DNA of 20,284 bases. It comes from CAHJXF01 sp038240015 (lineage in GTDB: Bacteria > Pseudomonadota > Gammaproteobacteria > Burkholderiales > Burkholderiaceae_D). The stretch is from contig JBBSEF010000053.1 of NCBI GenBank assembly GCA_038240015.1, positions 1-20,284 on the forward strand, given 5' to 3'. Shown here in pieces: positions 1 to 7,061 of this stretch (position 1 is its first letter; every line of letters starts with the position of its first letter). Made by a program: the position numbers and the translations under genes. The notes under the pieces are model-generated. The model made no database searches, was not told the DNA's origin, and saw only the letters and a list, made by a program, of their open reading frames with translations.

Positions 1-361
1 GGCGCTCGCGCCGCTGGGCACCGATAGCGACAAGCCCTTCCTCGAAGAAGCGCCGGTGCTGATCGCGATCTTCGCGCTCAAGTCCGGCCAGCGTCCCGAT
101 GGCCGCATGGTCAAGCATTACTACGTGCCCGAGTCGGTCGGCATCGCCAGCGGATTTCTGATCGCGGCGCTGCATCACGCCGGACTCGTCGCGCTGACGC
201 ATACGCCGAGCCCGATGAATTTCCTGAACGAGATCTGCGAGCGGCCGGCATGGGAGAAGCCGGTGATCCTGCTCGTCGTCGGTTATCCGAAAGAAGGTTG
301 CCAAGTGCCGGTGCACGGCGGTATCAAGAAGCCGCTCGATGAAATCGTGAGTTGGCTGTAA
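1..361 (+). CDS. Nitroreductase-family protein, C-terminal part (cut by left edge)
   Basis: The reading frame is open from base 2 to the TAA at 359-361, so about 119 C-terminal residues are visible and the start lies outside the window. The residues resemble the C-terminal half of FMN-dependent nitroreductase-fold oxidoreductases: an 'EEAPVLIAIFALK' strand, 'YYVPESVGIASGFLIAALHHAG' helix region, then 'TPSPMNFLNEICERP' and a 'VVGYPKEGCQVP' segment. Such enzymes use NAD(P)H and bound FMN to reduce nitro compounds, quinones, halogenated tyrosines or flavins. The exact subfamily (nitroreductase, dehalogenase-like or BluB-like) cannot be decided from this part. GTG at 56 is an internal valine, not a start. 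It converges on the SDR gene, with only 30 bases between the two stops. Confidence 0.8.
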   Translation, partial: ALAPLGTDSDKPFLEEAPVLIAIFALKSGQRPDGRMVKHYYVPESVGIASGFLIAALHHAGLVALTHTPSPMNFLNEICERPAWEKPVILLVVGYPKEGCQVPVHGGIKKPLDEIVSWL

Positions 362-365
362 ACAC

Positions 366-386
366 CTCCCCCTGAAGGGGAAGGAG
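366..386. terminator. Short hairpin between convergent stops, possible terminator
   Basis: CCCC-TGAA-GGGG at 369-380, extended by CTCC/GGAG (366-369 with 383-386) across a small AA bulge, lies between the stop of the nitroreductase gene (361) and the stop of the convergent SDR gene (392). The position suits a bidirectional terminator, but there is no clear T-run on either side, so this is only a candidate. Confidence 0.3.
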
Positions 387-391
387 CGAGC

Positions 392-1150
392 TCACACGCA
401 GCGGCCCCCATCGACTTCAAGACAAACACCCGTCACGAAACGCGCTTCATCCGACGCGAGATAGAGGCACGCATTAGCGACATCCTCAGGCGTCGAGAAT
501 CGTCCCATCGGTATCGTCGCGAGAAAGCGTTTGCGATTCTCTGGCGTGTCTTCGGTTCCCATGAACTCGGTCAACAAGCCGGTCGCAGCGATCACGGGGT
601 TGACGCAGTTGACGCGAATGTTGTCGGGCCCGAGTTCGGCGGCCATCGAGCGACTTGTCACGATCACAGCGCCCTTGCTGCCGTTGTACCAGGTGAGCCC
701 GGGACGCGGCCGCACGCCGGCGGTCGATGCGATGTTCACGAATGCGCCGCCGCCGCGTTCGCGAAAGTGCGGCACGAAGTGCTTGGCCGTGAGGTAAATA
801 CTCTTTACGTTGACGGCATAGACGCGATCGAATTCTTCTTCATCGACTTCGAGCATCGGTCGGTTGCGATGCGTGGCGCCCGCGTTGTTGACGACTATGT
901 TCGCGCACGCATATGCGGCCAGCGTCGCCGCGAGCAGGCCAGCGACGTCGGCATCCTTCGAAACGTCGGTGCGGATTGCGATTGCCTTGCCGCCTGAAGC
1001 ACCGATCGCATCGGCCACGCGCACGGCCGCGACTTCGTTGATGTCGGCCACGACCACCTTCGCGCCTTCGCGGGCGAACGTAAGGGCGATGCCTTCGCCG
1101 AATCCCGAGCCGCCGCCGGTGACGATCGCAACCTTGTCTTTCAGACGCAT
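392..1150 (-). CDS. Short-chain dehydrogenase/reductase (SDR family)
   Basis: A 252-residue classical SDR, the usual length for the family. The Rossmann cofactor motif TGGGSGFG is at residues 11-18, and Asp36 at the end of the second strand suggests NAD(H) rather than NADP(H). NNAG is at 88-91. The catalytic set is Asn114, Ser142, Tyr155 and Lys159 (Tyr-Asn-Gly-Ser-Lys). Substrate is unknown; the overall look is of 3-oxoacyl-reductase or glucose-1-dehydrogenase-like members that act on secondary alcohols or ketones. I chose the ATG at 1150 because it is preceded by TGGAGAACCC, a good ribosome-binding site, and gives the standard SDR N-terminus MRLKDKVAIVTGG; an in-frame ATG 12 codons upstream has no support. 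It lies 32 bases downstream of the aldehyde dehydrogenase stop on the same strand, so the two are probably one operon that could convert an alcohol or aldehyde to an acid. Confidence 0.9.
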   Translation of the reverse strand: MRLKDKVAIVTGGGSGFGEGIALTFAREGAKVVVADINEVAAVRVADAIGASGGKAIAIRTDVSKDADVAGLLAATLAAYACANIVVNNAGATHRNRPMLEVDEEEFDRVYAVNVKSIYLTAKHFVPHFRERGGGAFVNIASTAGVRPRPGLTWYNGSKGAVIVTSRSMAAELGPDNIRVNCVNPVIAATGLLTEFMGTEDTPENRKRFLATIPMGRFSTPEDVANACLYLASDEARFVTGVCLEVDGGRCV

Positions 1151-1182
1151 GGGTTCTCCATTCTCATATTCACAGTGATGCA

Positions 1183-2613
1183 TCAACCATGCCGGATCGC
1201 AATCGTCTTCAATCTCGTGAATCCGTACAGCGCTTCGAATCCCTTTTCTCGTCCGTGCCCGCTCGCGCCGACCCCGCCGAACGGCAGCTCGACGCCGCCG
1301 CCCGCGCCGTAATTGTTGATGAACACCTGTCCGCTGCGCATCGCTTTCGCCATACGCATCTGCCGCGCGCCGTCACGCGTCCATACCCCAGCGACGAGCC
1401 CGAAGGCGGTGCCGTTGGCGAGGCGGATCGCATCGGCCTCGTCTTCGAATGGCATCGCCGCGAGTACCGGGCCGAAGACTTCCTGTTGCGCGAGACGATG
1501 CGAAGGCGGTACATCGCGAAACAGCGTCGGGGGCTGATAGAACCCGCCTTCCGGCGCTTCATCGACGACCCTTCCTTGCGCCATGATCGGTATCGCATCG
1601 TGCTGCGCCTCGGAGAGAAAATCCCACACGCGCTGCAATTGGCTCTGGCGAATCAGCGGCCCGCAATCGAGATCCATCATCGCGGGGCCGACCTTGAGGC
1701 TCTCGAATACCGACGCGAGAAGATCGAGCACCTGATCATATGCGGCGCGTTCCACCAACAGTCGACTGCCTGCCGAACAGGTCTGCCCCGCGTTCTGCAC
1801 GATCGCGTTGATGACCGCGGGCAGCATCGCATCGAGGTCCGCATCGGCGAACACGACCTGAGGCGACTTGCCGCCGAGCTCGAGCGTGACCGGCGTGTGA
1901 TGCTCGGCAGCTGCGCGCGCCACCACCTTGCCGATCGCCGGTGAGCCGGTGAACGACAGGTGATCGATGCCCGGGTACCTTGCGAGCGCGTCACCGGCCT
2001 CGTGTCCATAGCCGGTCACGATGTTGAGCGTGCCGACGGGCAGCACGTCGACCGCGAGTTCGGCCACGCGCAGCAGAGACAGACAGGCATCTTCCGATGG
2101 CTTGACGACGCAGGCGTTGCCGGCCGCGAGCGCGCCGCCGACGCTGCGTCCGAAAATCTGCAACGGGTAGTTCCAGGGAATCACGTGACCCGTCACGCCA
2201 TGCGGCTCGCGTATCGTCAGCACCGTCGTATCGTTCTGATACGGAATCGTCTGCCCGTGCAGCTTGTCGGCCGCGCCCGCATAGAACTCGAAGTAGCGCG
2301 CGACCGCGGCTGCATCGGCGCGCGCCTGCTTCAAAGGCTTGCCGCAATCCTTCGCTTCAATGTGTGCAAGCTCCTCGGCATGATCCGCCAGTATCGTCGC
2401 GAACTTCTGTAACGCGCGACCGCGCTCGGCCGGCGTGTGCCGGCCCCACGCCCCGTCGAAGGCGCGACGCGCCGCCTTGACGGCGAGATCGATATCAGCC
2501 GCATCGCCGCGTGCGATGGCGTCGAAGACCTGGCCGTCCGACGGATCGACGACGGCTATGCCCTGGCCTGAAGCCGGCTCGGTCCAGCGATTGGCGATGA
2601 AGTGTGCGTGCAT
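1183..2613 (-). CDS. NAD(P)-dependent aldehyde dehydrogenase
   Basis: A 476-residue member of the ALDH superfamily, which oxidises an aldehyde to the carboxylic acid through a cysteine thiohemiacetal. Visible motifs in order: the IPWNYP segment with the oxyanion Asn, VVKPSE for cofactor binding, SFTGS, TLELGGKSP with general-base Glu245, and QNAGQTCSAG with nucleophile Cys279. The 34-residue spacing between Glu and Cys matches the family. EVFGPVLA and the C-terminal LPFGGVGASGHGREKG follow. It looks closest to broad betaine-aldehyde or similar dehydrogenases; the substrate is not readable. I placed the start at the ATG at 2613 because MHAHFIANRW is a typical ALDH beginning. A GTG at 2673 would add 20 unlikely residues. 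No good ribosome-binding site precedes 2613. It is divergent from the Crp-family regulator, with 143 bases between the starts, and upstream of the SDR in the same direction. Confidence 0.92.
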   Translation of the reverse strand: MHAHFIANRWTEPASGQGIAVVDPSDGQVFDAIARGDAADIDLAVKAARRAFDGAWGRHTPAERGRALQKFATILADHAEELAHIEAKDCGKPLKQARADAAAVARYFEFYAGAADKLHGQTIPYQNDTTVLTIREPHGVTGHVIPWNYPLQIFGRSVGGALAAGNACVVKPSEDACLSLLRVAELAVDVLPVGTLNIVTGYGHEAGDALARYPGIDHLSFTGSPAIGKVVARAAAEHHTPVTLELGGKSPQVVFADADLDAMLPAVINAIVQNAGQTCSAGSRLLVERAAYDQVLDLLASVFESLKVGPAMMDLDCGPLIRQSQLQRVWDFLSEAQHDAIPIMAQGRVVDEAPEGGFYQPPTLFRDVPPSHRLAQQEVFGPVLAAMPFEDEADAIRLANGTAFGLVAGVWTRDGARQMRMAKAMRSGQVFINNYGAGGGVELPFGGVGASGHGREKGFEALYGFTRLKTIAIRHG

Positions 2614-2756
2614 AAGAGGATTGTAGTGAGGTCCTTGCCACGGCCCTTGACGCGTCCGCTGGTCCGCGGACACACTGCGGGCGGTCGACGATTTGGAAGT
2701 CGTTCGTCCGGCCTGATCTCCCGCCGAGTCCCTTTTTTGCTCGACTGAATCCCATC

Positions 2757-3401
2757 ATGACTTTGGAAGACGTTTCCGGATTGAATCGCGTCGAGTCCGA
2801 ATTGCTCGACGCCATATCGGCGCGAGGTCAACTCAAGTTGTTTCCGGCGCGAACCATCATTATTCACGAGGGTGATCCCGGCAACGCGGTCTATTTGATC
2901 AACTCCGGCAGAGGGAAGATTTATTCGACCAATGATTCCGGCAAAGAAATCATTTTCGATAATTTCGGTCCCGGCGATATTCTCGGCGAACCGATACTCG
3001 ATGGCGGCGTGCGGTCCGCATCGGTGATGACGCTGGAAGCGACGTCGTGCTCGGTGATTCGCGCCAGTGATTTCAAGGATTTGATTGCTCAAAATCCCGG
3101 CTATGCATTGCACGTCATTTCCAAATTGATTCGACTGCTTCGCGCGTCGAATGAAAACGTCAAGAGCCTGGCGCTCGAGGATGTCTATGGACGAGTGATT
3201 CGTTTCCTCATGCAGCGCGCAACCGAGGTCGGCGGAGAATGGGTCATCGACGAACGGCTCACGCAGCAGAGCATTGCGGATCGTGTCGGTTCGTCGCGCG
3301 AAATGGTCAGCCGCATCTTCAAGGATCTGGAAAAAGGAAACTATATATCGGTCGATCGAAACCAGATTGTGGTTCATCGCAAACCGCCCGCGGGGTGGTA
3401 A
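2757..3401 (+). CDS. Crp/Fnr-family transcriptional regulator
   Basis: A 214-residue regulator with an N-terminal cyclic-nucleotide-type sensor domain (about 20-115), a long dimer helix (about 115-140) and a C-terminal winged helix-turn-helix (about 145-208). The phosphate-binding cassette keeps Gly77-Glu78 and Arg86-Ser87-Ala88, which resembles the cAMP-binding loop of E. coli CRP although it is two residues shorter, so nucleotide binding is plausible but not proved. No Fnr-type cysteine cluster is present. The recognition helix SSREMVSRIFKDLE has Arg181, Glu182 and Arg186 where CRP has Arg180, Glu181 and Arg185, the residues that read GTGA half-sites. A perfect GTGAA/TTCAC inverted repeat lies 27 bases past its stop. 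The ribosome-binding site is poor. The gene and the bases after it are lower in GC than the rest of the window. The neighbouring cyclase gene makes cyclic-nucleotide control attractive. Confidence 0.9.
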   Translation: MTLEDVSGLNRVESELLDAISARGQLKLFPARTIIIHEGDPGNAVYLINSGRGKIYSTNDSGKEIIFDNFGPGDILGEPILDGGVRSASVMTLEATSCSVIRASDFKDLIAQNPGYALHVISKLIRLLRASNENVKSLALEDVYGRVIRFLMQRATEVGGEWVIDERLTQQSIADRVGSSREMVSRIFKDLEKGNYISVDRNQIVVHRKPPAGW

Positions 3402-3427
3402 TTGGAAATATATTCTCGATTTAAAGC

Positions 3428-3440
3428 GTGAATATTTCAC
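3428..3440. promoter_or_regulatory. Perfect inverted repeat, candidate operator for the Crp-family regulator
   Basis: GTGAA-TAT-TTCAC is a perfect 13-base inverted repeat between the regulator stop and the small membrane-protein gene. The half-sites GTGA and TCAC are those read by CRP-type recognition helices, matching the Arg-Glu-Arg set in the adjacent regulator. The spacing is GTGA-N5-TCAC, one base shorter than the classical CRP N6 site, which weakens the assignment. Its centre (3434) is about 43 bases upstream of the start point predicted from the GATAAT at 3465-3470, close to the class II activator position. Confidence 0.5.
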
Positions 3441-3464
3441 ATTCGGGATGTGCCGCTTGTAACC

Positions 3465-3470
3465 GATAAT
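3465..3470 (+). promoter_or_regulatory. Candidate -10 element (GATAAT) with no good -35
   Basis: GATAAT is one base from the sigma-70 -10 consensus. Seventeen bases upstream the hexamer is TTCGGG, a poor -35, which is what an activator-dependent promoter would show. It would give a leader of about 64 bases before the small gene at 3541 and could also drive the cyclase-P450-DyP operon. Based on pattern alone. Confidence 0.35.
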
Positions 3471-3540
3471 CTCTTTTGACCGTCCTACCATGGAAGTACT
3501 CGCAGACGTTGGAACGAGTCAACCACAGGCGGAGGTCAAA

Positions 3541-3669
3541 ATGAAAATCGACAAGAAAAAATTTGAAATTCCGGCGCTCGATTCGATCGTGCACGTTGCG
3601 CTTGCCTCGGTGATCGTTGCTTTCGTGATGGTCTCGGTGTTTCCGGCTTTGCAGGCGATGATCGTTTGA
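3541..3669 (+). CDS. Small single-span membrane protein, 42 residues
   Basis: ATG at 3541 is preceded by GGCGGAGGTCAAA, a near-ideal Shine-Dalgarno at good spacing, and runs 42 codons to TGA at 3667-3669. The product starts with a charged, lysine-rich head (MKIDKKKFEIPALDS) and continues as one hydrophobic helix from about residue 16 to 37 (IVHVALASVIVAFVMVSVFPAL), with only a few residues after it. The positive head predicts the N-terminus in the cytoplasm. I do not recognise a family. It lies between the Crp-family regulator and the cyclase gene, in the same direction, 105 bases before the cyclase start. A role as a small partner or regulator of the membrane-bound peroxidase system is possible but is only inference from position. 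Confidence 0.65.
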   Translation: MKIDKKKFEIPALDSIVHVALASVIVAFVMVSVFPALQAMIV

Positions 3670-3774
3670 ATTTCGGGCGACGCCGTCGCACGCGGAATAA
3701 CCTGACGATGGGTTGGAAGAAGCGATACCAGCGGTGATCGGTCGGGTGGCGTCTTTTGCTTGGGAGGGCAAAAC

Positions 3775-6700
3775 ATGGCGGACCGGGAGGCGAGAACCAG
3801 CCACGCGACCGAGGTCCGGCGGTGCGTTCGCTGCGGAGCTCTGGCGCATTCGGGCAGCAACTTCTGCGCCCAATGCGGCTGGAGCCTGAGCGACGATGCG
3901 CCCGAGCCGGCCGCTCTCGACGCGCAAAGCGCCAATCGACGTCGACGTTCGCGTGTCGCGTCGCCTTTCGAGAGGCGGCAACTGACGGTCGTGTTCTGCG
4001 ATCTGGTGGACTCCACCGCACTTGCGACTCAGGCCGATCCCGAGGATCTCAACGACGCCATCGAGGACTTCTATCGAGTCGTATCGCAGTCGGTCGGTGA
4101 GTTCGGCGGCTACGTGGCGCGGTACATCGGCGACGGCGCGCTCGTGTATTTCGGTTATCCCGAAGCGCATGAAGACGACGCCGAACGGGCCGTCCATGCG
4201 GCGCTCGCGACGATTGCACGCGTCAAGGCACGCAGGCTCGCCGGGTCCGCTTGCCTGCAGATCCGTATCGGCATCGCCACCGGCGTGGTGGTGGTGGGCA
4301 ACCTGCACGCGGCGGTCGTGCCCGGAACGCTCGACATCGCGGGCGAGGCGGCGCACATGGCTGCACGCCTCCAGGCGCTTGCCCGACCCGATACAGTGCT
4401 CGTCGACGCAAGCACGCGGCGCATGCTCGGCGAGTTGTTCGAGTGGCAAGAGTTCGGATTGCATCGGCTCAAGGGAATCGCAAGCCCCGTCGAAGTCTGG
4501 CAGGCGCTCGATACAAAAAGAGTCGCGAGCCGTTTCGAAGCGCGGCACGGCGTCATCGCTACGCCGATGCTCGCTCGCGACAGTTTTCGGGCGACGCTTT
4601 TGACCCGCTGGCGCACAGCGAGCAGCGGCAACGGCGCCGCGGTGCTGATCAGCGGCGAAGCGGGTATCGGCAAATCGCGATTGGCGGCGTCGATCGCGGC
4701 GGATGTCGACAAGAATTCTTGCCAGGTCCTTCGATTCGCCTGCGCGCCCTATCGGCAGGGCTCGGTGTTCTATCCCTTCATCGTTTTTCTGGAACAAGCA
4801 GCCGGATTCACGCGCGACGATACCGAAGAATCGAAGCTGACCAAACTCGCCGGCATTCTGAACGAGCCCAGCATCGAGGAGTTCGCGCTGCTGGCCGAGT
4901 TGCTGAACTTGAAGCACGGCCGCGGGGCATCGATCGCGACGTTGAGCCCGCAATCCAGGCGCAATCGAACTCTGCATGCGCTGCTGTCGCAGATCGAGCG
5001 CGCCGCGCGCAAGAAACCCGCGCTGGTCATCTACGAAGACGCGCACTGGAGCGACGACACGTCGCGCGTGTTGATCGAAGAGGGCTTCAGTCGGCTGCGC
5101 AATATCCCCGTTCTGGTCCTGGTGTTGGCGCGTCCGGAGTTTCAGCCGGCGTGGCTCGGTCGTCCCAACGTCACGCAGATGCAGCTTGCGCCGCTGTCGA
5201 CCGAGATGAGCGCCGCGCTGGTTCACATGGTTGCGGCCGATCATCTCCTGACGCCGCGACTGGTCGCGGAGATCGTCGCGCGCACCGATGGATTGCCGCT
5301 CTACATCGAAGAAGTGACCAAGGCGATTGTCGAGAGCGAAATTCTCAGGTCGGCGGCGCATGCAGGGAGAGACGAATGGCAACTCCCTTTCCAGCTGCAG
5401 GCCTCGTTGCTCGCCCGCCTCGATCGGCTCGGCCCGGCGCGAGAGATCGCGCAGCTCGCATCGGCCATCGGACGGGAATTTTCAAGCGACCTGTTGCGCA
5501 TGGTCGCTGATCGCGAAGACGATCTCGACGCGCTTCTTGCCAGTCTCGTCGCGTCGGGGATTCTGACGCAACAAAAAGGAAGCCCGTCGAACTATGCGTT
5601 CAAACATGCCCTGATTCGCGATGCGGCGCACGCCATCATGAACCGGGACAAGCGCCACATGGTTCATACGCGTATCGCATCGGCGCTGGAGCACAGCGAC
5701 CCCGGCATATCCGAGAACCACCCCGAAGTGCTGGCGTGGCACTACACGGAAGCGCGGGTGATCGAAAAGGCCGTCGGCTACTGGCTGCGCGCCGGCCATC
5801 AATCGCTCAGGCGATCGGCGACGACCGAAGCGCTCGGCCACCTGCGTCATGGCGAGGCGCTCATTGCCCAAGTCGAAGACACGCCATGGCGTCGTCAATG
5901 TGAACTCGACCTGACGATCGCCATCGGAATGGCGCTGATAGCGACGCAAGGCTATGCGGTGGCCAGTACCGGCGACACATTCAGGAAGGCCCAGGCTCTT
6001 TGCGCGCGGCTGCCCGATCCGCCGCAGACGCTTGCGGTCATGCACGGGCTGTGGACGCACGCGCTGATGCGCGCCGATTTCCCGGCGGCACAATGGCTCG
6101 CCAACGAAGTCTACGAGCGCGGCGTGAATCGCTCGGATCCGATCTGGCCGTTGATGGGTTATCGTTTTCGCGGCTGCACACGCTATTTTCTCGGTGAGTT
6201 TTCCGAAGCCATTGCCGATCTTGACGCCGGGCTCGCTCTCTACGATCCTGCGCGCCGCGCGATGTACGCTGCGTTCACGGTCGACGATTCGAGAGTCGTC
6301 TTGTTGCTCTATCGAGCGTGGTCGCTGATGTGCATGGGCCGATTCGCCGACGCGAACAAGTGCTGCGACACGGCGATCCACGAAGCGCGGCAGATCGGGC
6401 ACTTGTATACGCTCGCGCACGCATTGAGCGGCCGCGCGTTCGTGACGCTGACGATCGGTTCGCCGTCGGATGCGTTGCGACAGGTCGACGAACTCGAGGT
6501 CGTGCTGGCCGACAACGGCATCGCCTATTACGAAGCGATATCGATCATCCTCAGAGGTTGTTGTCTGGTCGCGCTGGGCCGCAACGAAACCGCGTTTCCC
6601 CTGCTCGCGAGCGGACTGGCCGCTTATCGGGCCGCTGGCACGGTGCTCTACGTGTCGGGGTTCCTGCGCATGTCGGCCGAAATGCATGCTCGCGCAGGAA

Positions 6701-7047
6701 AGACGGCTGAGGCATTGGCGTTGATCGAAGAAGCAATAGCCGTGATGGACTCGACCTGGCAGTGCTGGGACGCCGCCGAGATCCACCGTGTCCACGGCAC
6801 GATCCTGCGAGCAATGCATGACGAGGCCGCAGCTGAAGAGGCGTTCCGGCATGCGCTCGACATCGCGCGCCGGCAAGGCGCGATGCTGTGGGAGTTGCGC
6901 GCCACGCGCGACCTGGCCGCGTTGCTGACCAGGCGCGGCGCGAACGACGAGGGCAGGCGCCTGCTCGATGGGCTCGCATCGTCGGATCGGCAACGCGCGC
7001 CTGCCGACTTGGAGTGCGTAAAAGAGATCCTTGCGGCCACGACTTGA
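3775..7047 (+). CDS. Class III nucleotide cyclase with zinc ribbon, AAA-type ATPase and TPR-like regions
   Basis: A 1090-residue, apparently soluble signalling protein. The N-terminus has a zinc ribbon (Cys17-x2-Cys20 and Cys31-x2-Cys34) and an Arg-rich linker. A class III adenylate/guanylate cyclase domain covers about 68-245, with metal-binding Asp76 (FCDLVDST) and Asp120 (YIGDG). The transition-state arginine (Arg198, AAR) is kept, but the usual asparagine four residues before it is His194. An ATPase of the AAA_16/STAND kind follows, with Walker A GEAGIGKS (Lys300) and Walker B LVIYEDAHW (Asp422). The rest (about 640-1080) is helical and TPR-like. The architecture recalls soluble adenylyl cyclase with one cyclase domain. 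I chose ATG 3775 because GGGAGGGCAAAAC precedes it; a TTG five codons upstream lies within that signal. It ends 14 bases before the P450 start, so it is co-transcribed with P450 and DyP. Nucleotide specificity is unknown. Confidence 0.9.
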   Translation: MADREARTSHATEVRRCVRCGALAHSGSNFCAQCGWSLSDDAPEPAALDAQSANRRRRSRVASPFERRQLTVVFCDLVDSTALATQADPEDLNDAIEDFYRVVSQSVGEFGGYVARYIGDGALVYFGYPEAHEDDAERAVHAALATIARVKARRLAGSACLQIRIGIATGVVVVGNLHAAVVPGTLDIAGEAAHMAARLQALARPDTVLVDASTRRMLGELFEWQEFGLHRLKGIASPVEVWQALDTKRVASRFEARHGVIATPMLARDSFRATLLTRWRTASSGNGAAVLISGEAGIGKSRLAASIAADVDKNSCQVLRFACAPYRQGSVFYPFIVFLEQAAGFTRDDTEESKLTKLAGILNEPSIEEFALLAELLNLKHGRGASIATLSPQSRRNRTLHALLSQIERAARKKPALVIYEDAHWSDDTSRVLIEEGFSRLRNIPVLVLVLARPEFQPAWLGRPNVTQMQLAPLSTEMSAALVHMVAADHLLTPRLVAEIVARTDGLPLYIEEVTKAIVESEILRSAAHAGRDEWQLPFQLQASLLARLDRLGPAREIAQLASAIGREFSSDLLRMVADREDDLDALLASLVASGILTQQKGSPSNYAFKHALIRDAAHAIMNRDKRHMVHTRIASALEHSDPGISENHPEVLAWHYTEARVIEKAVGYWLRAGHQSLRRSATTEALGHLRHGEALIAQVEDTPWRRQCELDLTIAIGMALIATQGYAVASTGDTFRKAQALCARLPDPPQTLAVMHGLWTHALMRADFPAAQWLANEVYERGVNRSDPIWPLMGYRFRGCTRYFLGEFSEAIADLDAGLALYDPARRAMYAAFTVDDSRVVLLLYRAWSLMCMGRFADANKCCDTAIHEARQIGHLYTLAHALSGRAFVTLTIGSPSDALRQVDELEVVLADNGIAYYEAISIILRGCCLVALGRNETAFPLLASGLAAYRAAGTVLYVSGFLRMSAEMHARAGKTAEALALIEEAIAVMDSTWQCWDAAEIHRVHGTILRAMHDEAAAEEAFRHALDIARRQGAMLWELRATRDLAALLTRRGANDEGRRLLDGLASSDRQRAPADLECVKEILAATT

Positions 7048-7061
7048 CCGAGAGGTTGGAC

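Noticed and set aside
2662..2671. Perfect palindrome GTCCGCGGAC between ALDH and the regulator gene
   Set aside because: Ten bases of GC-rich palindrome are expected by chance at this GC level, and it does not match GTGA/TCAC or TTGAT/ATCAA half-sites.
3476..3502. TTGACC as a -35 element for the small gene
   Set aside because: The only T/A-containing hexamer downstream is TACTCG at 15-base spacing, which is a poor -10 at a poor distance.
3421..5382. Long minus-strand open frame (653 codons) opposite the cyclase gene
   Set aside because: It is Arg/His/Gln-rich with no recognisable domain and mirrors the codon pattern of the GC-rich cyclase gene; an antisense shadow. The same applies to minus-strand frames at 5482-7095 and 16348-17583, and to the plus-strand frame at 1189-1944.
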